Notes: a model not told the origin generated them from the letters alone. Positions 29,540 to 39,883 are shown, counted from the first letter of the stretch. The stretch is DNA of 64,000 nt from CAVXWV01 sp963695415 (GCA_963695415.1 CAVOGL010000007.1:620001-684000); one strand, 5' to 3'. Translations and numbers: made by a program.

Positions 29540-30961
29540 ATGTCTGCTGGATATCTCACACAATCTTTACAAGAAATTGATCCTGGTGTCTTTGAGTTGC
29601 TCTCTCGTGAGAAGGAGCGTCAGAATAACAAAATAATTCTGATTCCAAGTGAAAGTCGCGCTCCAGATGCCGTATTGAGCGCGCTAGGATCAGTTTTTCA
29701 GAATATATATGCAGAAGGATATCCGGATGAAGACTCGAGAACTTTGCGAGAAGAAGCAATTCTGGATATTGAAGAGCGCTTGAGTTACTACCGGCGCTAT
29801 TCTGACCCGCGTTATTACAAAGGGGTGGAATTCGTCGATTTGGTCGAAGCATTGGCGCGGCGCAGAACTGCTGAAGTCTTTGCGACGAATTTGCTTCCTG
29901 CAGATGATATATATGTAAATGTCCAACCCTTATCTGGCGCACCTGCAAATAATGCAGTCTACCATGCGTTAATTCAGCCTGGTGACACGATTATGGGGAT
30001 GTCTCTTATTCATGGAGGACACCTCACGCACGGATCACCAGTAAATAGATCTGGAAAAATCTACAACTCAACTCCATATTCTGTTAATGCTGAAACTGAA
30101 ATTATCGATTACAACCAGGTGAGGCACTTAGCAGAAAAACACCACCCAAAAATTATTGTTGCGGGTTATTCATCCTATCCTTGGAGTGTTGATTGGGATG
30201 AATTCAGGTCTATTGCTGACTCTGTAGGAGCCTTTTTATTAGCCGATATTTCACATGTTGCTGGTCTGGTGGCAGGAGGCTGTTATCCGTCTCCGATTGG
30301 GATTGCTGATGTAGTCACATTCACGACACATAAAACACTTTGTGGTCCACGCGGGGCATGTATCCTGACTGGTGATGCCAGGTTAGCAAGAAAATTGGAT
30401 AGGGCAGTTTTCCCGGGAGAACAAGGCGGACCTCATATAAATACAATCGCTGGGATTGCCGTTGCCATGCATTTGGCGAAAACAAAAGAATTTCGGATTC
30501 TTCAGGAAAATATCGTTAAAAATTGTTCAATTTTTACCCGCCAGTTAATGTCAGCAGGTTTCAGAATCCCTTATGGTGGTTCCGATACTCATTTGCTGAA
30601 CCTGGATTGTTCTTCAATCAAAGGAAAAGATGGTACCGGATTGTCCGGCGACCAGGCAGCTCGTATCCTTGATATCGTCGGGATTGTTGTAAATCGAAAC
30701 ACGATCCCAGGAGATCAATCTGCAGTAGATCCATCGGGGATTCGCATGGGAACTCCTTGGGTAACACAAATCGGTTTCAAAAGTGAAGAAATGATCCGAC
30801 TGGCTGAGATTGTCACTCGGCTTCTTGAAGGGATAGAACCATATGTGCTGCCTGGTGCAAGAGGAAGTAAGCGACGTGCGAAGTTATCAATGGAGCTGCT
30901 AGAACAGGCGAAGATAGACGTACGAGATTTATTGTCAACCAGTTTCGCATCCCCAAACTAA
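29540..30961 (+). CDS. glyA: Serine hydroxymethyltransferase (probable N-terminal half of a GlyA-GcvT fusion)
   Basis: This PLP enzyme interconverts serine and glycine with tetrahydrofolate as one-carbon acceptor. The protein has 473 residues. Visible features are IPSESRAP near 35, NVQPLSGAPANNAVYHAL, the cofactor stretch LLADISHVAGLVAGG and the Schiff-base Lys265 in FTTHKTLCGPRG. The family's EGYP motif is present as AEGYPDEDSR. The start is ATG 29540. The stop at 30959-30961 follows a CCCC run (30951-30954). Deleting one C opens the frame straight into the GcvT reading frame, with no start codon in between until 31107. A single fused polypeptide is therefore likely. Confidence 0.96.
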   Translation: MSAGYLTQSLQEIDPGVFELLSREKERQNNKIILIPSESRAPDAVLSALGSVFQNIYAEGYPDEDSRTLREEAILDIEERLSYYRRYSDPRYYKGVEFVDLVEALARRRTAEVFATNLLPADDIYVNVQPLSGAPANNAVYHALIQPGDTIMGMSLIHGGHLTHGSPVNRSGKIYNSTPYSVNAETEIIDYNQVRHLAEKHHPKIIVAGYSSYPWSVDWDEFRSIADSVGAFLLADISHVAGLVAGGCYPSPIGIADVVTFTTHKTLCGPRGACILTGDARLARKLDRAVFPGEQGGPHINTIAGIAVAMHLAKTKEFRILQENIVKNCSIFTRQLMSAGFRIPYGGSDTHLLNLDCSSIKGKDGTGLSGDQAARILDIVGIVVNRNTIPGDQSAVDPSGIRMGTPWVTQIGFKSEEMIRLAEIVTRLLEGIEPYVLPGARGSKRRAKLSMELLEQAKIDVRDLLSTSFASPN

Positions 30962-31106
30962 TCGCAAATCTCTGCTGTCCTCATATCATTTTCGAGACGA
31001 TCCATATCCTGGCAAAACAACAAGCTTCACTTTATCGGGCGAACTTGTAAAACCCTTTCTCAATTATCTGGTTCATGAAGATATTTCCTCGCTGGAAAAT
31101 GGTGAA

Positions 31107-32699
31107 ATGATTGATGTGCGAATGACAATTCAGGATACGAAAGTTAATGCATCTTTAGGAAAAATTAATTCGTGCACTTATTCACTTGTGGTCTCCTCAA
31201 ACCTGGGTGCTAAAGTACGCACTTGGTTAGTGGATTTATCGGATGGATATGTTTGTTTTGATAAAGATATCTTAATGAAACTTCCTGGTCCGGTTAAAGT
31301 GAAATTAGAACCGGAATCAAAAAATGTTTTCCAAAAGGTTGAAAGTTCAAACTCGAATCGTCAAAAACCTTTCCGAATCGGATTCGAAAATCATATACTT
31401 GATCCGGGGTTGAGCAAGAATAGCTTTTCTCCTCCCGGAGAGTTGCTGGGTAAAGAGGATCTTCGCAGGACACCGCTCTTCGATCTTAATAAAGAGTTAG
31501 GTGCCAAATTGATACCATTTGCGGGTTGGGAGATGCCGGTGTGGTATTCATCGGTGATTGAGGAGCACAATGCCGTCCGCAATTCTGCCGGAGTTTTTGA
31601 CGTTGCTCACATGGGTGTTTATCAGGTAGAGGGAGAGGACGCTGGGACTTTTCTTAATTTTGTGTGCGGAAATGACATTTATTCATTGAAACCTGGCGAG
31701 TTATGTTACACACACTTATTGACACCAGATTCTGCAGTCTTGGATGATCTCCTTGTTTATCGACGCTCTCTTGAAAAATATCTTGTGGTGGTAAACGCGG
31801 CTAATGATAATAAGGATTGGCAGTGGTTGAATCAGGTTTCATCTGGAGAAGTTGTGATCAGCCTGAGAAATCCCAATGCGGTTTTACCTATCAGGCATGT
31901 TCGATTGCGTAATTTGCGCGATGCGTCGCAGGGTGATGAGATGCGTGTAGATATCGCCTTACAGGGACCAGAATCGATAAATATTTTACAAAGGCTTCCC
32001 TTTTCTATTGAGGACAAAATGAAGTTGGCAAGTATCAAGAGGACCGAACTTTGTGAAGTAAAGTATAAAAATATGACCCTGGTAATTTCAAGAACCGGTT
32101 ACACCGGTGAGCGTGTAGGTTTTGAGATATTTATACATCCGGGTTTGGCAAAAGAATTTTTCCAAGAATTATTAGGTGTGGGAAGTGATCTTGGGTTACT
32201 GCCCATCGGATTGGGTGCTCGTGATTCACTTCGCATCGAAGCCGGATTACCCCTTTATGGTCATGAGATGGGAGATGGCTCAGGACTTGGAAATTACATG
32301 GATCTTGGGGTGGGGGAGGCCGGCTTCTCCAGTTATGTAAAGCTTTATAAACCCTGGTTCATTGGACGTTCGGAATACATAAAAAATGAGAGTTCTAGGA
32401 AGGGGGAGGTAAAACAATTCAAATATATCGATAAAGGTGTCAGGCTCTCGCATCAAGGAGATCCAGTCCTGGATAGACGCGGTAAAGTTATCGGTTATGT
32501 AACTTCTTGTGCGGTTGGTGTAGATGGTTTTGCGGTTGGTCAGGCATATTTGGAAGATACTTCCATTTCCACCGGATCCGTAATTTCGATTTACCATAGA
32601 TCATTTGATAACCTTGAAAAGAATCCATCAACGTTGAGAATAAATGATAGATACATCTTACCTGGTCATGCGGTGATCGTCGACAGATTTCAAAAATAA
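31107..32699 (+). CDS. gcvT: Aminomethyltransferase (glycine cleavage T protein) with N-terminal linker domain; probable C-terminal half of GlyA-GcvT fusion
   Basis: The GcvT core lies at residues about 125-530 counted from ATG 31107: FAGWEMPVWYSSVIEEHNAV, FDVAHMG, SRTGYTGERVGFEIF, GLGARDSLRIEAGLPLYGHEM and a C-terminal beta domain. It moves the methylene group from the lipoyl H protein to tetrahydrofolate. The frame is open far upstream of 31107, back into the end of glyA, and encodes a further domain (DDPYPGKTTSFTLSGELV onward, then LSDGYVCFDKDILMKLPGPV) that ATG 31107 would cut in half. This supports translation as an extension of glyA. No H or P protein genes are near, so its role may be limited to serine/glycine/folate flux. 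Confidence 0.92.
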   Translation: MIDVRMTIQDTKVNASLGKINSCTYSLVVSSNLGAKVRTWLVDLSDGYVCFDKDILMKLPGPVKVKLEPESKNVFQKVESSNSNRQKPFRIGFENHILDPGLSKNSFSPPGELLGKEDLRRTPLFDLNKELGAKLIPFAGWEMPVWYSSVIEEHNAVRNSAGVFDVAHMGVYQVEGEDAGTFLNFVCGNDIYSLKPGELCYTHLLTPDSAVLDDLLVYRRSLEKYLVVVNAANDNKDWQWLNQVSSGEVVISLRNPNAVLPIRHVRLRNLRDASQGDEMRVDIALQGPESINILQRLPFSIEDKMKLASIKRTELCEVKYKNMTLVISRTGYTGERVGFEIFIHPGLAKEFFQELLGVGSDLGLLPIGLGARDSLRIEAGLPLYGHEMGDGSGLGNYMDLGVGEAGFSSYVKLYKPWFIGRSEYIKNESSRKGEVKQFKYIDKGVRLSHQGDPVLDRRGKVIGYVTSCAVGVDGFAVGQAYLEDTSISTGSVISIYHRSFDNLEKNPSTLRINDRYILPGHAVIVDRFQK

Positions 32700-32713
32700 A
32701 AAGGAACCACAAA

Positions 32714-33944
32714 ATGACTGCGATTGTGAATTGGGATCAACGCTTTTCACTAAGGACAAAAAGAATAACAAGTTCTGCGATTTCGCGAGCTTTTAAAGTT
32801 GACAGAACAACCAGATGTTATATCTTTTGCAGGTGGTTTGCCAGCTCCAGAAGTATTTCCGTTGGAAAAATTTCGTGAAGCTTGTGATACCGTGCTGAAG
32901 AATGAAGGAGCGAAATCATTGCAGTACAGCACAACAGAAGGGTGTATCCAGCTTAGAAAGTGGATTGCAGATGATATGGCACTCGAAGGATTAAATGTTG
33001 ATCCAGACAATATTTTAATAACTACTGGTTCACAGCAAGCGTTAGACCTAATTGGAAAGATTTTAATTAATCCAGGAGACAAAATTTGTGTTGAATCACC
33101 CACATATTTAGGAGCAATTCAAGCCTGGAACGCTTATGAGGCAGAATATATCACAGTACCTATCGACGAAAACGGAATGGTCACCAGCGAATTAGAGACA
33201 GCAATAAGAGTTGCTCCTAAATTCATTTATGTGATTCCGAATTTTCAAAATCCTGCTGGAGTATCTCTATCTTCAGAGCGTCGCCATGAATTGATCGGAA
33301 TTGCTCATGAATATGGAGTGCCGATAATTGAAGATGACCCATATGGTCAGTTGCGCTATGAAGGGCAGAAATTAGAGCCATTAATTGCAATATCAGACAA
33401 GTATAACAACCAGCAATCCCGCGATTATTCAGGTGATGTCATTTACTTGAGCACATTTTCAAAAATACTTGCTCCTGGTATCCGAGTTGCCTGGGTTATA
33501 GCTCCAACTTATGTTATACGGAAATTAGTCCAGGCAAAACAGGGAACAGATCTTCATACCGCCACTATAAATCAGTTAATGGCGTATGAACTTGCCAGGA
33601 ATAACTGTATAAATTCTCAAATAAAATTGATTAAGGATGTTTATCGTGAAAGAAGGGATGTGATGGTGGACGCAATCGAGAAGTACTTCCCGGACAACGT
33701 GAAGTTTACTAAACCCTCAGGTGGTTTATTTTTGTGGGGACAGTTCCCCCAAGGATTTTCTACCGTCAAGTTGCTCGAGTCCGCAATTAAAGAGAAAGTA
33801 GCCTTTGTTCCTGGTGGACCTTTTCACCCACTTGGAGGTGGGGAAAATACGATGAGGTTGAATTTCTCAAATGCATCTCCAAATATGATTGAAGAAGGGA
33901 TAAAAAGGCTGGGGAAAGTGATAAACCAGTTCTCAGATAATTAG
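32714..33944 (+). CDS. PLP-dependent aminotransferase, 2-aminoadipate/LysN-like class I fold (one frameshift)
   Basis: The start is ATG 32714 behind an AAGGA ribosome-binding site (MTAIVNWDQRFSLRTKRITSS). Removing one T from the TTT at 32781-32783 gives SSAIRELLKLTEQPDVISFAGG, after which the frame runs intact to 33944; the repaired product is about 409 residues. Motifs: ITTGSQQALDLIGK, IYVIPNFQNPAG, IIEDDPYGQLRYEG, the PLP Lys in YLSTFSKILAPGIRVAW and MRLNFSNA. This matches the MocR-domain-less class I aminotransferases related to LysN and 2-aminoadipate aminotransferase, which act on aromatic, branched or aminoadipate substrates. Specificity is undecided. It is 14 bases after gcvT. Confidence 0.9.
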
Positions 33945-33970
33945 TCCTTGCAGTCAGTCATTTAATAAAT

Positions 33971-33994
33971 AAAAGACTGCAAATACAGTCTTTT
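33971..33994 (+). terminator. Intrinsic terminator after the aminotransferase gene
   Basis: Arms AAAAGACTG and CAGTCTTTT surround a CAAATA loop. The A-run and T-run make it work in both directions, so it may also serve tRNA-His on the other strand. Confidence 0.85.
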
Positions 33995-34009
33995 CCTGGT
34001 CATTATCTG

Positions 34010-34082
34010 GGTGGGCGAAGGGGGTCGAACCCTCAACCGCCTGATCCACAGTCAGGTGCTCTGCCATTGAGCTACGCCCACC
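34010..34082 (-). tRNA. tRNA-His (anticodon GTG)
   Basis: The minus strand gives GGTGGGCGTAGCTC at the 5' end, anticodon arm CCTGA-CTGTGGA-TCAGG with GTG, and T-arm GAGGGTTCGACCCCC. The extra 5' G opposite C73, the histidine identity mark, is present. Confidence 0.96.
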
Positions 34083-34196
34083 ATAATAAAACTAACAGGG
34101 GAATTTTACTGGAGTGATATATTCACGTCAAGTGACAAATACCTAATTCGCTTCGATTTCATTGACTCACCGAACAGGTAAGCATAAAATGATCTG

Positions 34197-35048
34197 ATGA
34201 ACCATGAATCCCATTCGACACAAAAAATTACACATTTGGCAAATGAAATAAATAATACATTGGGGTCTAACGACCTGGTAAAGTTAGATTTCACAACGCG
34301 TTATTTATACAGCACGGATGCCTCAATATACCAGATCTTGCCGCTTGGAGTAGCATTTCCAAGAACATCAGATGATCTCGAGCCAATCGTTAACTTGTGC
34401 GCCAAATACAAAGTTCCAATTTTGGCACGAGGGGCAGGTTCTAGTCTTGCCGGACAAGCCATAGGGGAAGCATTAATCATAGATTGTTCAAAATATTTAA
34501 ATAACACGCTGGAAATAAATCCGGAATTAGGCTACGCGAGGTTGCAACCGGGGGTTGTAATAGATGATTTGAACAGAGCTGTAAAAAAGTTTGGGTTGAA
34601 ATTTGGACCAGATCCTGCCTCTTCCGAACGAGCTACAATCGGAGGAAGTATTGCGAATAATGCCACAGGCGCCCACTCAATCACTTATGGGATGTCTGCG
34701 GATCATTTGATTGAGACAGAGATAATACTATCTGACGGTAAATGTTCAAAGTTCCTGGAAATTTTAGAAACCGATGCCAGGAAGATAGCTGAAGGGAAGG
34801 ATGTTGCTGCGGATATCTACAGAACTTCATTGCATATCAGGGATAACTACAGGGACTCGATCATAGAAAGATGGCCAATAGTCTGGCGGAAAGCATCCGG
34901 ATACAATTTAAATTATCTTTTACCCTGGTCTCCATCTACACCACCCAATTGGATGGGAGATCATTATCCTCCGGTTGCTGATGGTCACATCAATCTTGCT
35001 CCTCTTTCGCTGGTTCAGAAGGAACTTTGGGAATTATCAAGGAATTAA
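34197..35048 (+). CDS. FAD/Fe-S oxidoreductase (GlcD-GlcF-like fusion), N-terminal FAD-binding part
   Basis: This is the first piece of a gene that, repaired, spans 34197-37205 (about 1000 residues). It carries the PCMH/FAD_binding_4 fold: GVAFPRTSDDLEPIVNLC, ILARGAGSSLAGQA and PDPASSERATIGGSIANNA, where flavin is bound. The family oxidises 2-hydroxy acids such as D-lactate or glycolate and passes electrons to a fused Fe-S domain. The start is ATG 34197. The frame is lost at 35005-35007: one T added to the TTT run restores PLFAGSEGTLGIIKEL. Deletion in a homopolymer suggests sequence error. Confidence 0.9.
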   Translation: MNHESHSTQKITHLANEINNTLGSNDLVKLDFTTRYLYSTDASIYQILPLGVAFPRTSDDLEPIVNLCAKYKVPILARGAGSSLAGQAIGEALIIDCSKYLNNTLEINPELGYARLQPGVVIDDLNRAVKKFGLKFGPDPASSERATIGGSIANNATGAHSITYGMSADHLIETEIILSDGKCSKFLEILETDARKIAEGKDVAADIYRTSLHIRDNYRDSIIERWPIVWRKASGYNLNYLLPWSPSTPPNWMGDHYPPVADGHINLAPLSLVQKELWELSRN

Positions 35049-36322
35049 AGGTTCGCCTTGTTTCTTGTCCTAAGTATTCTATTCTGGTAATTTTACCTTT
35101 CGACAATATTGAGGCTGCCTGCGATTCGATTCCTGAACTTCTCGAGTTGTCACCCAGTGCCATAGAATTGATTCCGAGGACGATTTACCAGCTGGCTCTG
35201 GATGTCCCTTATTATTGTAAAAAAGCCTGGTTTATTCATGGAAATCCTGCAGCTGTTCTGGCAGTAGAGTTTTATGGAGATGATGAAGGGAGTCTAAAAG
35301 CTTTTGCATCAAGCCGATTTCCAGGAGCTGCTATCGCCACTACTGAACAGGAACAATCAGATGTGTGGGCGGTCAGGAAAGCTGGTTTAGGGATACTTCA
35401 ATCACAACCTGGTGATGAAAAACCAATAGGATTTATTGAAGATGTTGCTGTTCCAGTGAGTGAGCTTGGTGTTTTCATCCGGGAAATTAAAAGAATTATG
35501 GGGGAGTATCACAAAACTTTCGAGGTTTATGCTCACGCATCTGCAGGATGTCTGCACATTCGACCGATTTTGAATATGAAGTCTGCCAATGACATCGATA
35601 TGATGAGACAGATTGCATTTGATGTTGTACAACTCACCGTCAGGCTTCGGGGATCGATTAGTGGTGAACATGGAGATGGGATTGCCAGATCAGAGTGGCT
35701 GAATGAAATATTTGGTCCAAAAATAGTAGAGGGTTTTAAGGAGTTGAAGCGGTCTGCTGATCCGGATGAAATTCTAAATCCTGGGAAGAAAGTCTCAATA
35801 AAAGAAAATATTAATCCGCAGTATATGAATACGAATCTCAGATATGGTAGTCAATATAAAGCCACGACTTGGATCCCGATTTTGGCATTCGATCAGGATG
35901 GTGGGATTTCCGGCGCGGTTGAACAGTGTAATGGCGCTGGGGTTTGTAGAAAGTCGGAAGGCGTAATGTGCCCATCCTTCCAGGCTTCAGGAGATGAGAT
36001 GCATAGTACCCGTGGGAGGGCGAATTTACTCAGAGCGATGATTTCGGGCGCCTTCCCTTCATCAAATGAGGCTGAAAAGGTAATATACCAGGCGTTAGAC
36101 CTATGCCTTGCCTGCAAAGGCTGTAAGGCAGAATGTCCGTCAAGTGTAGATATGGCGAAATTGAAGTACGAATATCTTGAAAGGTATTACCAAACCCATC
36201 GGAGGAGAGTACGAGATTATATATTTGGTTATATTGATAAGACGATTAAGTACGGTCACATCTATGCGTGTAGCCATCAATTTCTTTCTGGGAAACAGCT
36301 TATTCCGATCATTTGCCGATAA
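35027..36322 (+). CDS. FAD/Fe-S oxidoreductase, middle part (FAD-oxidase C domain and 4Fe-4S module)
   Basis: This continues the preceding frame. It contains the FAD-linked oxidase C-terminal domain (VEVYAHASAGCLHIRP-like stretch, RLRGSISGEHGDGIARSEW and DPDEILNPGKK), then two Cys clusters, CNGAGVCRKSEGVMCPSF and CLACKGCKAECPSSVDM, which would hold 4Fe-4S clusters. The apparent start at 35027 lies inside the domain and is not real. The frame is lost near 36260-36280 by a +1 change. Confidence 0.9.
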   Translation: MGIIKELKVRLVSCPKYSILVILPFDNIEAACDSIPELLELSPSAIELIPRTIYQLALDVPYYCKKAWFIHGNPAAVLAVEFYGDDEGSLKAFASSRFPGAAIATTEQEQSDVWAVRKAGLGILQSQPGDEKPIGFIEDVAVPVSELGVFIREIKRIMGEYHKTFEVYAHASAGCLHIRPILNMKSANDIDMMRQIAFDVVQLTVRLRGSISGEHGDGIARSEWLNEIFGPKIVEGFKELKRSADPDEILNPGKKVSIKENINPQYMNTNLRYGSQYKATTWIPILAFDQDGGISGAVEQCNGAGVCRKSEGVMCPSFQASGDEMHSTRGRANLLRAMISGAFPSSNEAEKVIYQALDLCLACKGCKAECPSSVDMAKLKYEYLERYYQTHRRRVRDYIFGYIDKTIKYGHIYACSHQFLSGKQLIPIICR

Positions 36323-37205
36323 TTTTTTTGGGATAACCAGGGAGAGAGATTTTCCACAGATAAAATCCAAATCTCTTCGTAAAATATTAGGCGAGGATTA
36401 TTACTGCGGTGCATTTGAAAGAGAGGAACAAGGTCAAGTAATTTTCTTATCTGATGCCTTCACCGAATATTTTTATCCGGATATTGGAGTGGCGGCTATC
36501 AGGGTGCTTGAGAAAGCAGGCTGCAAAGTCCGCATCCTGCCAGTTCTTGGGGCAGGGAGGACATTAATATCGAAGGGATTCCTGGTAGCAGCGAAAATCA
36601 TGCCAATAGATTAGTTGACCATATTCATAAACTTGATCCCAAAGGGAGTGCCGCCATCGTAGGGGTAGAACCATCAGAAATATATACCTTTCATGATGAA
36701 TATTTAAATTTACTCGAAAATAAACAGGAAGCTGCCTCTTTAGCAAACCGCGCGTTTTTGATCGATGAGTATTTGGTCCGGCAGAAAATCGATTCGGAAA
36801 TTAAAGAATTGCGTATAGCCAATAACCATAATGAAAAATTAGATAAGAAAAATATACTTCTACATGGACATTGTTACCAAAAAGCAAGGTTATCGACAGG
36901 TGAGAGTACACCAGTAGGGTTAGATGCTACCGTGATAATGTTGGAGTATTTTGGGTATCAAGTAAAGAAGATAGATGCTGGTTGCTGCGGAATGGCAGGA
37001 GCCTTTGGATATAAATCGGAACACTATGAAATGTCAAAGAAGGTGGGTGATTTAAAATTTAACAACCGCAATTAACCAGTCAAGTGCAGAAACAATAGTG
37101 GCTGCAGCTGGTTATTCGTGTCATGCTCAGATTGAAGATCGGACAAATAGGAAGGTTCTCCATCCCATACAATGTGTCTATGACGCACTATTCTTGTCAT
37201 CTTGA
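36323..37205 (+). pseudogene. FAD/Fe-S oxidoreductase, C-terminal CCG-domain part, two further indels
   Basis: In successive frames this region encodes NFFLGNSLFRSFADNFFGI, VIFLSDAFTEYFYPDIGVAA and VLEKAGCKVRILP. After one missing A in the run at 36594-36597 it continues ANRLVDHIHKLDPKGSAAIVGVEPSE, then GHCYQKA and DAGCCGMAGAFGY, the last being a CCG-domain signature for Fe-S or substrate binding. Removing one T at 37058-37060 extends the end to LTTAINQSSAETIVAAAGYSC and a stop at 37203-37205. The whole gene converges on trpA, whose stop is at 37216. Confidence 0.8.
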
Positions 37206-37215
37206 ATATGACAGT

Positions 37216-38018
37216 TCACTGACGGAAAAGACCACCGTAGATTGAAGAAACAAAATCTTTACTTGATTGCACTGGATTATCTGAGTTTCTAATCAATTCG
37301 ATCAAGGCTGAACCAATAATCACGCCATCTGACTTGAGTGCAGCAGTATGAATTTGTTCTTTGGACGAAATGCCAAAACCAACAGATAATGGAATATTTG
37401 TAAATTGTCTTGCATTGTCAATTAAATTTAGATAATCAGAAGGCAATAATTCCCTACCTCCAGTGACACCCTTTAACGTAACAAGGTACAAAAAGCCAGT
37501 TGTTTGGCTTGCTATAATTGTAATCTTTTGATTGAAGTCGTAGGTGATGCAAGAAATACAAGTGCAAGTCCTAGGTTTTCGCACCCAGTTTTAATCAAAT
37601 TTGATTCTTCGGGAGGTAAATCGGCTATTATAAAACCATCAACACCAACAGCGTGAGCGTCTCGAATAAAATCATTTATTCCATATCTAATAATTGGATT
37701 AAGGTTCCCCATTAACAATAAAGGTTTCTTGACGCCTTTTTGACGAATCCTGGCAACCATCTCTAGACTTGATCTTATAGTAACGCCATTTTCCAAAGCG
37801 ATCTGTGAAGCGTGTTGGATTGTGGGTCCATCAGCGATGGGATCAGAAAATGGGATTCCCAATTCAAAAAGATCTACTCCAGAAATGGCAAGATTAGCAA
37901 TTATGTCGATGGATACGTCAATATCTGGATAGCCTAAAGTAATAAAAGGCATCAGTGCAGCACGGTTCTGATTTTTTGCTTTAGTAAATAAATCATTAAT
38001 GTTGGTTATACCTTGCAT
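37216..38018 (-). CDS. trpA: Tryptophan synthase alpha chain (one frameshift)
   Basis: TrpA cleaves indole-3-glycerol phosphate to indole and glyceraldehyde 3-phosphate and feeds indole to TrpB. The first part (38018 downward) holds PFITLGYPDIDVS, ELGIPFSDPIADGP with the catalytic Glu and Asp, and GVDGFIIADLPPEES. Near 37527-37537 one base is missing; repaired, SPTTSNQKITIIASQTTGFLYLV leads into VGFGISSKEQ and DGVIIGSALIELI. Repaired length is about 268 residues, normal for the family. It is the last gene of the trp operon; ATG 38018 follows trpB by nine bases. Confidence 0.93.
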
Positions 38019-38027
38019 GATAGATAC

Positions 38028-39230
38028 TCACTCCATATTCAGGGCAGAAACTATAGTATTAAGATCTTTATCACCGCGTCCGGATAAATTGACCAGGACA
38101 ATCAACTCTTTTTCCATATTACGGGCTTGTTGAATTGACACAGCTACTGCATGAGAAGATTCCAGTGCTGCTAGAATTCCTTCATATTTCGCTAGAAGAA
38201 CGAATGCATCCAATGCTTCCTGATCAGTAGCAACTGTATATTCAACTCTTCCCGTTTCATATAGATGGGCATGCTCAGGACCAACAGCAGGATAATCCAA
38301 TCCCGCCGAGATCGAGTAAGTCTCAAATATCTGTCCCCCCTCATCTTGCATGACATATGAATAAGTGCCATGTAAAACACCTGGTCTTCCAATTGAAGGA
38401 TCCGAAAATCGTGAGGCATGTTTCCTGGTATTTATCCCTTCACCTCCAGCCTCCACCCCAATCAGACGAACTTCCGCTTCGTTGATGAAAGCCTGGAATA
38501 ACCCAATCGAATTGGAACCCCCACCCACGCATGCAACACACACGTCTGGAAAACGTCCAGCAAGCTCAACTATTTGACTCTTTGCTTCATCTCCGATCAT
38601 GGACTGGAAATTTTTCACCATCGTGGGGTAAGGGTGTGGTCCCAGAGCGGAGCCTAACAAATAATAACTGTCATCCACATTGGTCACCCAATCTCGCAAT
38701 GCTTCGTTCACTGCATCCTTTAATGTCTGCGTCCCACTCAACACTGGGATAACTTCAGCCCCTAATAGCTTCATTCTTTGAACGTTTGGACTCTGGCGTT
38801 GGATATCAATTTTCCCCATATAAACAATACATTCCAAGCCAAGGAGTGCGGAAACTGTTGCGGCAGCCACCCCATGCTGACCAGCTCCCGTCTCAGCTAT
38901 GATCCGTTTTTTACCCATATGTTTTGCCAATAATGCCTGTCCAAGTGCGTTATTTATTTTATGTGCACCTGTATGCGCCAAATCCTCCCTCTTTAGGAAG
39001 ATCCTGGCACCGCCAAGAAAATTCGATAATCAACTCGCAAAGGATAACGGGGTGGGGCGCCCTACATAATTTTTAAGTAAAGATGAGAATTGTTGACCAA
39101 ATTCAGGTGTAGAAGTGAGTTGGATGAATGCTTTTTCTAACTCATCCAATGCTGCCATCAGTGTTTCAGGAACAAATTTCCCGCCATACACACCAAATTT
39201 TCCAGTTGAGTTATCTTTTGTTGTTTTCAT
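38028..39230 (-). CDS. trpB: Tryptophan synthase beta chain with in-frame TGA
   Basis: TrpB joins indole and serine using PLP. The start is ATG 39230 (MKTTKDNSTGKFGVYGGKF). Motifs include FVPETLMAALDELE, GRPTPLSFA, KREDLAHTGAHKINN with the PLP Lys, AETGAGQHGVA and CVGGGSNSIGLF. At 39030-39032 the frame has TGA between SFAS and LSNFLGGARIF. The frame is the same on both sides, and family members carry Arg here (typically ERLSE), so a CGA to TGA transition explains it. The rest, 38028-39029, is intact. Either a base error or a genuine nonsense mutation in this copy; Sec insertion is implausible. Confidence 0.93.
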
Positions 39231-39280
39231 AATTACCCCAAGTCAGTCATGGTTGCTTTCCGAACGCTTTCTAAAAATTT

Positions 39281-39883
39281 TTAAATCTTGGTTCGGTCTT
39301 TAATTCCTGGAGATAATTCAACCCCAGAAGCCGTATCGACACCCCATGGGCGCACATAATTGATTGCCTGCCCAACATTTTCTGGGGTTAGTCCTCCCGC
39401 CAGCATTATTTGATACTTCGTGGAAAGATTCCTGGCTAAAGCCCAGTTGGCTAATTGACCTGTTCCTCCAAAAGCACCTGGGCTGTTAGCATCAAGGATA
39501 AATTGGGGGGGGGCTTTCCGAGATGGGAGAGTATTAATTATCGAATTAGACTCAAAAAGGTTCTTTGGGCGAATGCTTTTCACACCTTTATGCCTTAGCT
39601 TGTGTAATGATTCAATCGTTTCATCGCCGGATAATTGAGCTAGATCCAGACAACAATAGTCAATGATTTCTGTGACTTCATCCACATGATGGTTAACAAA
39701 TATACCGACACTTATGAATTTGATTTTCCTTCGTTGGATTTCTTGGACTATTTCATAACATCTTTTGGGATCGATGTACCTTGGACTTGGTTCATAGAAA
39801 TTAAATCCAAGCATATCTGCTCCGGCCTCGAGCGAGACAACTGCATCATCGACAGATGTGATACCGCAAATTTTTACAATCAT
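39281..39883 (-). CDS. trpF: Phosphoribosylanthranilate isomerase
   Basis: A 200-residue (beta/alpha)8 protein catalysing the Amadori rearrangement in tryptophan synthesis. Conserved stretches are VKICGIT with the catalytic Cys, ADMLGFNFYEPSPRYI, FVNHHVDEV, LDLAQLSGDE, FILDAN, GGTGQLANW with the catalytic Asp in LDA, LAGGLTPENV and VDTASGVE. The start ATG 39883 overlaps the trpC stop by four bases (translational coupling). Intact. Confidence 0.95.
   Translation of the reverse strand: MIVKICGITSVDDAVVSLEAGADMLGFNFYEPSPRYIDPKRCYEIVQEIQRRKIKFISVGIFVNHHVDEVTEIIDYCCLDLAQLSGDETIESLHKLRHKGVKSIRPKNLFESNSIINTLPSRKAPPQFILDANSPGAFGGTGQLANWALARNLSTKYQIMLAGGLTPENVGQAINYVRPWGVDTASGVELSPGIKDRTKI

Noticed and set aside
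39030..39032. TGA in trpB as a selenocysteine or recoded codon
   Set aside because: The family has Arg at this point, no selenocysteine insertion hairpin is evident after the codon, and TGA ends other genes normally.
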